A stretch of DNA of 64,000 nucleotides from Bog-473 sp963783965 (GTDB taxonomy: Bacteria; Actinomycetota; Acidimicrobiia; Acidimicrobiales; RAAP-2), in NCBI GenBank assembly GCA_963783965.1, contig CAWAPQ010000003.1, positions 310,001 to 374,000 of the forward strand. The letters are read 5' to 3'. Shown in pieces: positions 29,279-37,917 of this stretch (positions within the stretch are counted from its first letter, which is position 1; each line of letters begins with the position of its first letter). Position numbers and translations under genes: made by a program. The notes below the pieces were generated by a model. The model ran no database searches. It was given only the letters and a program-made list of their open reading frames with translations, and was not told the DNA's origin.

Positions 29279-30772
29279 GTGTCGGCAGTGTCAGGAGGCC
29301 CCCGCCAGCTCTTCGACCCCGAGGCTCCGCCCGAGGCCACGGCCCCGGAGCACCGGACCGCGTCCGGCGGGGACGAGCCGGAGGACCGCCGGGGGGTCCA
29401 TTCCATCGGCGGCGTCTATCAACAGGTCGAAGGCGCCCTCAACGCGGCCTTTCCCCGCAACCGCCACCTCTGGGTCCGCGGCGAGATCCAGCACGTGTCC
29501 GACCATCGCTCGGGCCACCTCTATATGAGCCTGGTCGACCCCGAGGACGAGGGTGGCCGGCGCGATCGCTCCCGGGGTGGCGTGCCCACGCTCAACGTGA
29601 AGTGCTGGCGCAGCTCGTGGGCACCCCTCCGGCACGGCCTGGCCAAGCAGGGCATCGAGCTCACCGAGGGGATGGTGGTGGTACTGCGGGGCTCGCTCGA
29701 TCTCTACCGGGCCAAGGGCGAAATCAGCCTCGTCCTGGCCGAAGTCGACGTGACCGCGTTGCTCGGGCGCCTGGCCGCGCAGCGGGCGCAGCTGCTCCAC
29801 ACGCTCGAGTCCGAGGGCCTCCTGCGGCGCAACGCCGCGCTGCCGTTGCCCGACGTCCCCCTGCACGTCGGGCTGGTGGCCAGCCCCGGCACCGAGGGGT
29901 GCCAGGACTTCCTCGGCCAGCTGGTGGGATCGGGGTTCGGTTTCCGCGTCTCGCACGTCCCGGTCCGCGTGCAGGGCCCCGGCGCGCCGGCGTCCATCGC
30001 CCGGGCGCTGACCGCACTCAGCCGGAGTGACTGCGACGTGATCGCCGTGGTGCGCGGCGGGGGAGCGCGGGCGGACCTGGCCGCCTTCGAGTCCGAGGCC
30101 GTCGCCCGGGCGGTGGCCACGGCGGCCAAGCCGGTCTTCACCGGCATCGGGCACACCGGGGACGAGACGGTGGCGGACATCGTCGCCGCGCGCGTCTGCA
30201 TCACGCCGACCGAGTGCGGGCAGCAGATCGTGGAGGTCACGCGGCAGTGGTGGACGGACCGCGTAGCGGAACCGGCTGCGCGGTTGGCCCGTCGCGTCCC
30301 GACCTACCTCGCCGACGCGCAGGCCCGCGACACCCAGGCGCGCGGTCGTCTGACGGCTGCGGCGCGCCAACAGCTCCGGGTGCACCGGGAACGTCTGGCC
30401 CGCAAGGGCTCCTCCCTCGGGCGTGCGGCACCGGAGCGGCTGGTGTCGGGTGCGGCGCGGCTCAGCGCCCATGCGGCACGGCTCGGACCATTGAGCCTCG
30501 GCCATCTCGGGCGCCAGGACGAGCGTGTGCAGTCGTGGCGCCGGTTGCTGGCCGCCTACGACGTCGGCCGCCAGCTCGAGCGCGGGTACAGCCTCACCCT
30601 CACGGCCGAGGGTCAGCTGGTGCGCAGTGCAGCCGCGCTCACCGAGAAGCAGGAGATCGTGACCCGGTTGGCCGATGGCACGGTGCACAGCCGCGTGCAG
30701 GCTGTCGGGCCGGCGAATCACCACGGGCCCGACAGCGGGGGCCAGGAGAGAGAAGCAGGAGGAAGCGGATGA
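29279..30772 (+). CDS. xseA: Exodeoxyribonuclease VII large subunit
   Basis: Degrades single-stranded DNA in both directions together with XseB. The N-terminal OB fold contains VRGEIQHVSDHRSGHLYMSL, and the central nuclease region has VGLVASPGTEGCQDFL, VVRGGGARADLAAFESEAVA and the metal/active-site segment KPVFTGIGHTGDETVADIVA. A long coiled coil and the RQLERGYSL motif follow. The open frame extends left into rnpB, so the real start must be later. GTG at 29279 is the first one beyond the RNA gene, with GTG at 29288 as alternative, giving about 497 residues. The stop overlaps xseB by 4 bases. Confidence 0.9.
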   Translation: MSAVSGGPRQLFDPEAPPEATAPEHRTASGGDEPEDRRGVHSIGGVYQQVEGALNAAFPRNRHLWVRGEIQHVSDHRSGHLYMSLVDPEDEGGRRDRSRGGVPTLNVKCWRSSWAPLRHGLAKQGIELTEGMVVVLRGSLDLYRAKGEISLVLAEVDVTALLGRLAAQRAQLLHTLESEGLLRRNAALPLPDVPLHVGLVASPGTEGCQDFLGQLVGSGFGFRVSHVPVRVQGPGAPASIARALTALSRSDCDVIAVVRGGGARADLAAFESEAVARAVATAAKPVFTGIGHTGDETVADIVAARVCITPTECGQQIVEVTRQWWTDRVAEPAARLARRVPTYLADAQARDTQARGRLTAAARQQLRVHRERLARKGSSLGRAAPERLVSGAARLSAHAARLGPLSLGHLGRQDERVQSWRRLLAAYDVGRQLERGYSLTLTAEGQLVRSAAALTEKQEIVTRLADGTVHSRVQAVGPANHHGPDSGGQEREAGGSG

Positions 30773-31038
30773 CCGTCCCGGACGAAACTGTTCCGGTGGA
30801 GCAGCTGAGCTTCACGGAGGCGAGCCGTGAGCTCGATGCCATCGTGAACTTCTTCGAGCAACGCGAGGTCGATGTCGACGTGCTCGTCGGCCGCCTGGAG
30901 CGGGCGACCGCCCTCATCGACGAGCTCGATCAGCGCCTCCGCCGGACCCAGGCCCAGGTCGAGGAGCTGGTGCCCCGGCTCGACGCACTGGCCGGCAACG
31001 TGGCCGCCACCGACGCGGGAGGGAACGACGATGAGTGA
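30769..31038 (+). CDS. xseB: Exodeoxyribonuclease VII small subunit
   Basis: 89 residues. AGGAGG lies 5-6 bases before the ATG, and the ATGA overlap with xseA implies translational coupling. The two-helix pattern SFTEASRELDAIVNFFEQRE, then DVLVGRLERATALIDELDQR, is the XseB family, which wraps around the XseA coiled coil. The C-terminus is slightly longer than usual. The stop overlaps the next ATG by 8 bases. Confidence 0.92.
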   Translation: MTVPDETVPVEQLSFTEASRELDAIVNFFEQREVDVDVLVGRLERATALIDELDQRLRRTQAQVEELVPRLDALAGNVAATDAGGNDDE

Positions 31039-31756
31039 CGGTTCCGCCGACCGCCTCTATTTCCGCCAACTGCTGTCCGGTCGCGACTTCGCCCGGGGCG
31101 ACATGATGGCCCGCCAGATGGTGAACTTCGTCTACCTCATCGGCGACCGCGAGACAGGCGAGGCGATGGCGGTCGACCCCGCCTACGCGGTGCAGGACCT
31201 GCTCGACATTGTGGCCGCCGACGACATGCGGCTGACCGGCGTCCTGGGGACCCACTTCCACCCGGATCACCTCGGCGGGAACATGGGCCAGTGGTCGCTC
31301 GAGGGGATCAGCACCCTGCTCGAGAAGGTGCAGGTCCCGATCCACGTCCAGGCCGAAGAGGTCCCCTGGGTGGAGCGCACGACCGGTGTGGGTGGGGACG
31401 ACCTGGTCGCGCACCACAGCGGCGACGTGGTGCAGATCGGACAGGTCTCGGTGGAGATGATCCACACGCCGGGACACACGCCGGGAAGCCAGTGCTTCCT
31501 CGTCGACGGCCGCCTGGTGGCCGGCGACACGCTCTTCCTCGAGGGTTGCGGGCGGACGGACTTCCCGGGTTCGGACCCGTTGGCGATGTACGAGTCCATA
31601 CACACCCGCCTGGCCCGCGTCCCCGACGAGGCGATCCTGTTCCCGGGACATCTCTACTCGCAGGACCCGTCGCAGAGCATGGGGGAGACGCGCCGGTGGA
31701 ACTACGTGTTCCGGCCGCGCTCCGCGCAGGAGTGGATGGGGATGTTCGGGTCGTGA
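31031..31756 (+). CDS. Metallo-beta-lactamase-fold hydrolase (glyoxalase II-like)
   Basis: 241 residues from the ATG overlapping xseB. Metal ligands are visible: THFHPDHLGG (HxHxDH), HTPGHTPGSQCFLV, VAGDTLFLEGCGRTD and the last His in LFPGHLYSQ. The GCGRTDFPGSDP segment resembles persulfide dioxygenases and glyoxalase II-like hydrolases. The substrate may be a thioester or persulfide of a low-molecular-weight thiol. It overlaps the following reductase by 4 bases (GTGA), suggesting the two act in the same pathway; exoVII and this pair share a transcript only by position. Confidence 0.82.
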   Translation: MSDGSADRLYFRQLLSGRDFARGDMMARQMVNFVYLIGDRETGEAMAVDPAYAVQDLLDIVAADDMRLTGVLGTHFHPDHLGGNMGQWSLEGISTLLEKVQVPIHVQAEEVPWVERTTGVGGDDLVAHHSGDVVQIGQVSVEMIHTPGHTPGSQCFLVDGRLVAGDTLFLEGCGRTDFPGSDPLAMYESIHTRLARVPDEAILFPGHLYSQDPSQSMGETRRWNYVFRPRSAQEWMGMFGS

Positions 31757-33003
31757 GTCCGAGCGAGGAACTCACCGCAGACAGCACCGTCGTCGTCGTG
31801 GGCGCGTCGTTGGCCGGCTGGCGCGCTGTCGAGACCCTCCGGGCTGAGGGCTTCGAGGGGTCCATCTCGTTGGTCGGCGACGAGCGCCACCTTCCCTACG
31901 ACCGACCGCCGCTTTCCAAACAGGTGCTGGCGGGGAAATGGCCTCCGGAGAAGGCGGTGCTGGCGGACAAACGACGCTCGAGCGAACACCGGGTGCATGA
32001 GGTCCTCGGCCGCCGCGCCGTGCGCCTCCATGCCGACACGAGGAAGGTCGAGCTCGACGACGGCGCCGTGCTGCAGGGCGACGCCATCGTCATCACGACG
32101 GGCGCGCAGCCCCGCCCGTTGCCGGGAACCGAGGGGCTGAGCCAGCGCGACGGCTTGTTCACGTTGCGTACCCTCGACGACTCGCTGGCGCTCCGGGCCG
32201 CCGTCACCGCGGTCGAGGCGGCCCGGGTCGTGGTGATCGGCGCCGGTTTCATCGGGGCCGAAGTGGCGTCCACCTGCGCCGATCTGGGTTGCCGCGTGAC
32301 CGTCCTCGAGGCGCTGGACGTCCCGCTCCGCAACGTGCTCGGGTCGATGATCGGCTCCCATTTCGCGGAGCTGCACGCGTCGCACAATGTCGATCTGCGC
32401 ACCGGGGTGGGGGTGCAACAAGTCAGGAAGGCGGACGCCGGGTCGACGGGGCTCGTGGTCGAGCTCGACGGCGGCGAGACCTTCGCCGCCGATGTCGTGG
32501 TGGTGGGGATCGGGGTCATCCCCGCGACCGAGTGGCTCGCCGACTCGGGGCTCACCGTTGACAACGGCGTGGTGTGTGACGACCGGCTCTTTGCCGCGGA
32601 CGGCATCGTGGCGGCGGGCGACGTCGCGCGGTGGCTCTGGCGACACCCCGACGGCGAGGAGCTGATCCGGATAGAGCACTGGCAGGTCGCCGCAGAGGCC
32701 GGCGTGGCCGCAGCGCGCAACCTCCTGGCCGGAAGGGCGGACGCGTCGGCCTTCTCGCCGGTGCCCTACTTCTGGTCCGACCAGTACGGCATGCGCCTGC
32801 AGGTGCTGGGGAGCCCCCGAGGAAGCGACGAGATCCACATCGCCGATGGATCGCCCGAGGAGGGGAAGTTCGTGGCGCTCTTCGGCCGGGCGGACCGCTT
32901 GCGCGCCGTCATGGCCATCGGGAAACCCAGACAACTGATGGCGTTCCGGCCGCTCCTGCAACAGGGCAGCAGTTGGAGCGACGCCGTCGCACATGCGCTC
33001 TAG
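31753..33003 (+). CDS. FAD/NAD-dependent ferredoxin reductase-type oxidoreductase
   Basis: 416 residues from a GTG overlapping the previous stop. FAD-binding motif VVVGASLAGWRAVETLR; LPYDRPPLSKQVLAGKW, typical of the ferredoxin reductase family; NAD-binding VVIGAGFIGAEVASTCADLG; second FAD motif ADGIVAAGDVARWLWRHPDG; and a C-terminal reductase domain (YFWSDQYGMRLQVLG). This matches class II oxygenase-coupled and rubredoxin/ferredoxin reductases. No ferredoxin gene is adjacent. An alternative role is a disulfide or persulfide reductase acting with the upstream hydrolase. Confidence 0.87.
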   Translation: MSPSEELTADSTVVVVGASLAGWRAVETLRAEGFEGSISLVGDERHLPYDRPPLSKQVLAGKWPPEKAVLADKRRSSEHRVHEVLGRRAVRLHADTRKVELDDGAVLQGDAIVITTGAQPRPLPGTEGLSQRDGLFTLRTLDDSLALRAAVTAVEAARVVVIGAGFIGAEVASTCADLGCRVTVLEALDVPLRNVLGSMIGSHFAELHASHNVDLRTGVGVQQVRKADAGSTGLVVELDGGETFAADVVVVGIGVIPATEWLADSGLTVDNGVVCDDRLFAADGIVAAGDVARWLWRHPDGEELIRIEHWQVAAEAGVAAARNLLAGRADASAFSPVPYFWSDQYGMRLQVLGSPRGSDEIHIADGSPEEGKFVALFGRADRLRAVMAIGKPRQLMAFRPLLQQGSSWSDAVAHAL

Positions 33004-33008
33004 CGGCT

Positions 33009-33058
33009 TGCCCTGAGCGCGGCCCCGAGGATCGCGCGGCGCGGATTCGCTCAGGGCA
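33009..33058 (+). terminator. Inverted repeat after the xse operon
   Basis: Arms tgccctgagcg (33009-33019) and cgctcagggca (33048-33058) are perfectly complementary over 11 bases, 6 bases after the reductase stop. There is no T run, so it may be a weak terminator or an mRNA-stabilising hairpin. Confidence 0.5.
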
Positions 33059-33161
33059 GATTCAGCCCGGCCGGAAAGTCACGACAAATAGGGCCACAAG
33101 GCCCTAACGGATAGCGCCACCTGGGCGTACCTTGCCCATGGGTAGATCGCAGGGAAGGGGT

Positions 33162-33224
33162 CTCTCGGGTGGCGGATTTCCTTCTGAGTCGGGTGGAGAC
33201 CCCTCAGAAGGAGATCCCCGAGAG
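33162..33224 (-). terminator. Long hairpin at the 3' end of glpK
   Basis: Arms ctctcggg...gatttccttctga (33162-33187) and tcagaaggagatccccgagag (33204-33224) pair over about 20 bases with a 5-base bulge. The glpK stop codon (33204-33206) and its last codons lie inside the stem. It probably separates the convergent xse and glp transcripts. Confidence 0.5.
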
Positions 33225-34706
33225 CTCTGGAATGGTGCCTTCGGCCTTGTGTCGGGCCGCCAGCCACCGGTCGCGCGACGCGTCCCTGTCGGCGTCGCTG
33301 CTCCGAGGTTCCACCGTCTTCCGAGGCGAGAACGTCCCCGCCAGCTCGGTCGTCGTGGCGTAGTTGCCGACGGCCAACCCGGCCAGCAGGCCCGCACCCA
33401 GCGTCGTGGCCTCCAGGACCGGAGAGATCTCGACGGGGCGCCCGATGGCGTCAGCGAGGGCCTGCACGAACACGTCGTTGTCCGTCATGCCACCGTCAAT
33501 GCGGAGAGTCCCGATGGGAAAGCCGCTGTCGCTCTCACTGGCCTCGACGAGATCGGCTCCCCGGTGCGCCACGCCTTCGAGCACGGCCCGCACGATCTCG
33601 GGGCGGCCCGATCCCCGGGTCAGTCCCACAAGGGTGCCGCGGGCGCCGAAGTCCCACACCGGTGTCCCCAATCCGAGCAACGCCGGGACGAACCAGACAT
33701 CACCCGCGGTGGCGCACTGGGCCGCCACCGTCGCGGACTCCTTCGACGTGGCGATGATCCCGAGGTCGTCACGGAGCCACTCAATGGCGGTGCCCGCCGA
33801 CAGCATCACCGCTTCGGTGCCCCAGGTCGGTTGGCCGCCGACACGGAACGCCACGATGGGAAAGGTCCCGGCCTTCCCCCGGCTCATGGCGCCGGGAGCG
33901 CTGCCGGGACCGACACACTGGTCGAGCATGCCGCCGGTGCCGAAGGTGGCCTTGGCGAGACCGGGCAGCGTACAGCCCTGGCCCACGAGGGAGGCCTGCT
34001 GGTCCCCTGCGATGCCGCAGATGGGCGGAGCCCCGGGCAGGGCGCCCGCGGCGCCCACGGTTCCTGACGAGTCGACGATCGCCGGCAGCATGGCCGACGG
34101 GATGCGCAATGTCTGCAGGAGCGGCTCGTCCCACCTGACGGCCGAATCGACCAGCGCCGTGACGGCGGCATTGGTGGCGTCGGTCACATGCAGGGCGTCG
34201 CGCCCCGCCGCGGCGCCGCCCGCGAGGGTCCACGCCACCCAACTGTCGACCGTCCCGAAGCAGAGCTCGCCCTTCGCGGCTCGCTCCCGTTCGGGATCGA
34301 CCTCGTCCAGAATGGCCATGACCTTGGTGGCGGACGCGTTCGGCGCCAGCCGGATTCCCTCGGACTGCAGCACCAGGCAGGTCCCGACGGTGCGCAGGTC
34401 CTGCCAGCCGATGCCGGGAGCCAGCGGCCTCCCCGTGGCGCGCTCCCAGACGATGCTCGAGGCCCGTTGGTTGGCGATCCCGACCCCGGCCACCGGGCCG
34501 CCGTCCTCGAGCGCGGCGCGGGCGACCTCCAGGACGGCGTCGGCCATGCGCACCGCGTCGAACTCCACCAGTCCGGGCGCCGGCGAGTCGGGCAGGAGGG
34601 GGACCCGGTGCTCGTGTTCCACCGTGGCGTCCGGTCGCACGACGGCGGCGCGGACGCCCGAGGTGCCGACGTCGACGACCAGAATGCTCAGACCGCGCTC
34701 GCTCAT
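33204..34706 (-). CDS. glpK: FGGY-family kinase, probable glycerol kinase
   Basis: 500 residues. FGGY kinase fold: ILVVDVGTSGVRAAVV start, IANQRASSIVWERATGRPL, GTVDSWVAWTLAGG, ICGIAGDQQASLVGQGC, KATFGTGGMLDQCVG and the C-terminal ATP loop LRIDGGMTDNDVFVQALAD. The strand-2 region and GDQQ match glycerol kinases best, and the neighbours glpD and an AGPS-like flavoprotein support glycerol. It would make glycerol 3-phosphate from glycerol. The ATG overlaps the stop of the upstream gene (ATGA), so it is the third gene of a coupled operon. Another polyol substrate cannot be excluded. Confidence 0.83.
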   Translation of the reverse strand: MSERGLSILVVDVGTSGVRAAVVRPDATVEHEHRVPLLPDSPAPGLVEFDAVRMADAVLEVARAALEDGGPVAGVGIANQRASSIVWERATGRPLAPGIGWQDLRTVGTCLVLQSEGIRLAPNASATKVMAILDEVDPERERAAKGELCFGTVDSWVAWTLAGGAAAGRDALHVTDATNAAVTALVDSAVRWDEPLLQTLRIPSAMLPAIVDSSGTVGAAGALPGAPPICGIAGDQQASLVGQGCTLPGLAKATFGTGGMLDQCVGPGSAPGAMSRGKAGTFPIVAFRVGGQPTWGTEAVMLSAGTAIEWLRDDLGIIATSKESATVAAQCATAGDVWFVPALLGLGTPVWDFGARGTLVGLTRGSGRPEIVRAVLEGVAHRGADLVEASESDSGFPIGTLRIDGGMTDNDVFVQALADAIGRPVEISPVLEATTLGAGLLAGLAVGNYATTTELAGTFSPRKTVEPRSSDADRDASRDRWLAARHKAEGTIPELSGISF

Positions 34707-36214
34707 GCCCAGGGCGCCGGCCCGAAAGGCGACGCGAGACCGAACTTGCCGGGGTTGAGGATGCCGTTGGGGTCGAAGCTCGCCTTGAGACCGCCCAGCA
34801 CGTCGAATCCGGCGCCCAACGCGCGGGGCAGGAAGCGGGACCGGTTGAGCCCGATGCCGTGGTGATGGCTGATGGCGGCGCCGTGCGCCATGGTGGCGTC
34901 GGTCACGGTGTCCCAGGCCTGGCGGTAGTAGCGCTCCCGCCAGGCGGCGTCGCCGTCGGGCCCGCGGCCGCCGAACGTGAAGTAGAGGCACGCCCCGTCG
35001 GGATACGCGTGGGACTGGTGGGCCGAGGCGGCCAGCGTGCCGTCGATCGCCTTGAGCGCGCCGATGACGTCGTCGAAGAGGCCCGGCAGCGCCGACCACG
35101 GCCCGGAGACCTCGGCCGTGTCGACGACGATGCCGCCCCGCCACAGCGGTGCGAGTGCGGACACGTCGTTGCGGTGGCCGAGCCACCGCTCGACCAGGCC
35201 GACGTCGAGCGGATGGGCTTCGGCCTCGGTGGAGCACTCCGCGTCCACAACCTGGAGCGTGGCGGCGAGGATGGCAGGGTCGGCCTCGTCGAGGACGATG
35301 AGCACGTTGGTGTCGCCGTGTTCGAAGTTCCGGTCCGACTCGGTCTCGTCGTACAGGCGGAGGACCGCCGGCGTGGCGCCGCGTCGGAGAATCTTGCGGC
35401 ACGCCTCCAGCCCGGCAGCGAAGCTCGTGAAGCCGAAGGCGCGTCGTTCCTGTGCCGGCGGCAACGGGTGGATGCGCAGGCGGGCCTCCGTGATGACGCC
35501 GAGGGTTCCCTCGCTGCCGACGAACAGCTGGGTCAGGTTGGGCCCGGTGGCCGCCCGGGGGCCCTTGCCCTCGGTGCGTACGACGCGGCCGTCCGCCAGC
35601 ACCACCTCGAGGCCGACGACCATGTCCTCAATCTTCCCGTAGCGGGTCGAGTACTGGCCCGCCCCGCGGCAGGCCAGCCAGCCGCCCACCGTCGAGAGGT
35701 CCATGGACTGGGGCCAGTGACCGAGGGTGTACCCGTCGCCCACCTCGCCCAGCGCCGCTTCGAGGTCGGGGCCGAACGTACCGGCCCGCACGTCCGCCGT
35801 CAGTGACACCTCGTCGACGTCACCGAGACCGTCGAGCGCGGTGAGGTCCAGGGCGACGCCTCCGTGCACCGGAATGGATCCCCCGCAGACACCGCTCCGG
35901 CCGGCGGCTGCGGTCACCGGCACCGCCGCCTCGTTGCACGCCGCCAGCACGGCGGAGACCTCTTCGGTCGAGTGGGGGCGGACCACGACGGCGGGACGTT
36001 GCGGGACGGCGCCGTCCGCTGCCCAGCCGATGGCGAGTGGCCACCAGTCTCGGCCGGCCTCGGCCCGGGCTTCGTCGTCGCTGACGACGTCCGCGCCGCT
36101 CTCCTCGAGACGGGCGAGCAGCTCCGGAGGGACCTCGACGACGCGCGCGCCGAGCCGGTCGGCGACGTCGGCCGCGGCGGCATCGATGGGCGTGACCGGC
36201 GTCGGCTCGGTCAC
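34703..36214 (-). CDS. FAD-linked oxidase related to alkylglycerone-phosphate synthase
   Basis: 503 residues from the GTG at 36214 that overlaps the glpD stop; a longer frame exists but crosses glpD. It has a PCMH/VAO-type FAD domain (RPAVVVRPHSTEEVSAVLAA, VTAAAGRSGVCGGSIPVHGG, LSTVGGWLACRGAGQYSTRY, LFVGSEGTLGVITEARLRIH) and a C-terminal cap with the AGPS signature HHHGIGLNRSRFLPR, ending FDPNGILNPGKFG. AGPS makes ether lipids, but bacterial relatives in glycerol operons could instead oxidise glycerol phosphate or a glycolate-like product. Its position between glpD and glpK points to glycerol 3-phosphate metabolism. The exact reaction is inference. Confidence 0.8.
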   Translation of the reverse strand: MTEPTPVTPIDAAAADVADRLGARVVEVPPELLARLEESGADVVSDDEARAEAGRDWWPLAIGWAADGAVPQRPAVVVRPHSTEEVSAVLAACNEAAVPVTAAAGRSGVCGGSIPVHGGVALDLTALDGLGDVDEVSLTADVRAGTFGPDLEAALGEVGDGYTLGHWPQSMDLSTVGGWLACRGAGQYSTRYGKIEDMVVGLEVVLADGRVVRTEGKGPRAATGPNLTQLFVGSEGTLGVITEARLRIHPLPPAQERRAFGFTSFAAGLEACRKILRRGATPAVLRLYDETESDRNFEHGDTNVLIVLDEADPAILAATLQVVDAECSTEAEAHPLDVGLVERWLGHRNDVSALAPLWRGGIVVDTAEVSGPWSALPGLFDDVIGALKAIDGTLAASAHQSHAYPDGACLYFTFGGRGPDGDAAWRERYYRQAWDTVTDATMAHGAAISHHHGIGLNRSRFLPRALGAGFDVLGGLKASFDPNGILNPGKFGLASPFGPAPWA

Positions 36215-37890
36215 GGGAGGTCGAGCCCCGCCGTGAGCAATTCCTTCTGGCACGCCTCGGTGAAACGTGTCACCTGGTCGCGCACGTCGCTCTCGCTCCA
36301 CCCCATGTCCGGCGCAATGAGGGTGGCCACCGCGGCGGCGGCGTCCATGGTGTCCTGGGCGCGCTGGATCATGGCCCGGGTCCGCCGCGAGAGCACGTCG
36401 TCGAGCGTGCCGGCCATCTCCTCGCGCGCCGCGTACAGGACCTCGGCTCCGGTGTAGGGCAACCCGGCCACGACGGGTTCGAGGAGCGCAGGGCGACCGT
36501 CGGCCAGGGCGAGCACCTCGCCCGACGCGGTGCCGTAGCGGCGGAGGAGCCGCGCGTGCGGCTGGGCGAGCGTGACGGGGTCGCGGGTCCTGGTCGTGGC
36601 CCCGAGCAGCGGGAGGGACTTGGTGACGCAGCGGCGCCGGCGCGGTGACTCACCGAGCCGGGTCACGACAACGTCGACGGTGTCCTGCGCCATCTTGCGG
36701 TAGGTCGTGAGCTTGCCGCCGGTGACCGTCACCAGACCGTCGCTGGACGTGCTGACCGTGTGGCGGCGTGAGAGGTCGGCCGTGCGCTCCGAGACGTGGC
36801 CGCCCTTGGCGGGGGGCGCCAGGAGGGGGCGCAGGCCGGCCCACACACCGGTGACGTCGGCCCGGGTGAGATGCGACGTGGTGATGGCGTTGGCCGCGTC
36901 CAACAGGTAGTCCACGTCCTCGGGGGTGCAGCTGGGGTCGTCGAGCGGGCCCGTGTAGTCGGTGTCGGTGGTGCCCAGGTAGACGAGGTCCGTCTCGGGC
37001 CACGACACGACGAAAATGGACCGCTTGTCCTTGGGGACGGGGATGACCGCCGCGATGTCACACGGCAACCGGGACGCCGGCACGGTCACGTGCACGCCCT
37101 TGGCCGGGCGGATGGCATGGGGGTCGCGGCCCTCGTCGAGGGTACGGACTGCGTCGGCCCAGACGCCCGACGCATTGACCACGACGCGGGCGCGGACGGG
37201 GAAATCCGATGACTCGTCGTCGGGCACCGGCCGGACGACGGCGCCGTTGGCGCTCCCGTCCGCACCCTTGGTCAGTCGGACGACCGGGGTGTAGTTGGCG
37301 ACCGCCGCCCCGAATTCGATTGCCGCCGTGCGCGCCACCGCGAGGGTGAGCCGGGCGTCGTCGGCCCGGGCGTCGAAGTAGAGGAAGCCGGCGACCAGGT
37401 GGTCCGTGCTCAGGGTGGGGAGGTGGGCCAGTGCCTCGTCCTTGGAGACGTCGCGGTGTCGTTCCCCGATGCGCCAGCCACCCGTGAGGTCGTACATCCA
37501 CAACGCGGTGGCATAGGAGCGGGCCACCGTCTTCGAGACGACGCCGTCGCGACCGAACAGCGGAATGAGAAACGGGAGCGGGCTGACCAGGTGCGGGGCA
37601 TTGTCGAGCAGGCGCTGTCGTTCCGCCAGGTTCTCGTAGACCAGGCGGAACTCACGTTGCTGGAGGTAGCGGATGCCGCCGTGGATCATCTTGGACGACT
37701 TCGAGGACGTCCCCGACGCGAAGTCGCCCTTCTCGACCAGAGCCGTTTTCAGGCCGCGGCTGGCGGCATCGAGTGCCACGCCAACGCCGGTGATCCCACC
37801 GCCGACCACCAGCACGTCGAACTCTTCGTCGGCGAGGCGTCGCAACGCATCGGCGCGGCGAAAGGGGTGCACCGCGCCAGCCTGCCACAT
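36211..37890 (-). CDS. glpD: Glycerol-3-phosphate dehydrogenase, FAD-dependent
   Basis: Oxidises glycerol 3-phosphate to dihydroxyacetone phosphate, passing electrons to quinone at the membrane. FAD motif VLVVGGGITGVGVALDAASR, then LVEKGDFASGTSSKSSKMIH and GGIRYLQQREFRLVYENLAE are diagnostic; the C-terminal DAO_C domain runs to the end. Length is 559, normal. A GTG at 37872 is an alternative start, because the GGAGG beside the ATG at 37890 is too close. First gene of the glpD-AGPS-like-glpK set, all joined by 4-base overlaps. The MarR-like gene just upstream may regulate it. Confidence 0.92.
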   Translation of the reverse strand: MWQAGAVHPFRRADALRRLADEEFDVLVVGGGITGVGVALDAASRGLKTALVEKGDFASGTSSKSSKMIHGGIRYLQQREFRLVYENLAERQRLLDNAPHLVSPLPFLIPLFGRDGVVSKTVARSYATALWMYDLTGGWRIGERHRDVSKDEALAHLPTLSTDHLVAGFLYFDARADDARLTLAVARTAAIEFGAAVANYTPVVRLTKGADGSANGAVVRPVPDDESSDFPVRARVVVNASGVWADAVRTLDEGRDPHAIRPAKGVHVTVPASRLPCDIAAVIPVPKDKRSIFVVSWPETDLVYLGTTDTDYTGPLDDPSCTPEDVDYLLDAANAITTSHLTRADVTGVWAGLRPLLAPPAKGGHVSERTADLSRRHTVSTSSDGLVTVTGGKLTTYRKMAQDTVDVVVTRLGESPRRRRCVTKSLPLLGATTRTRDPVTLAQPHARLLRRYGTASGEVLALADGRPALLEPVVAGLPYTGAEVLYAAREEMAGTLDDVLSRRTRAMIQRAQDTMDAAAAVATLIAPDMGWSESDVRDQVTRFTEACQKELLTAGLDLP

Positions 37891-37917
37891 CCTCCGCGGC
37901 GCCCGACCGGGGCGTCC

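Noticed and set aside
33204..35402. 732-codon frame joining glpK with upstream sequence
   Set aside because: The upstream part is an out-of-frame reading of the AGPS-like gene; glpK starts at the ATG at 34706.
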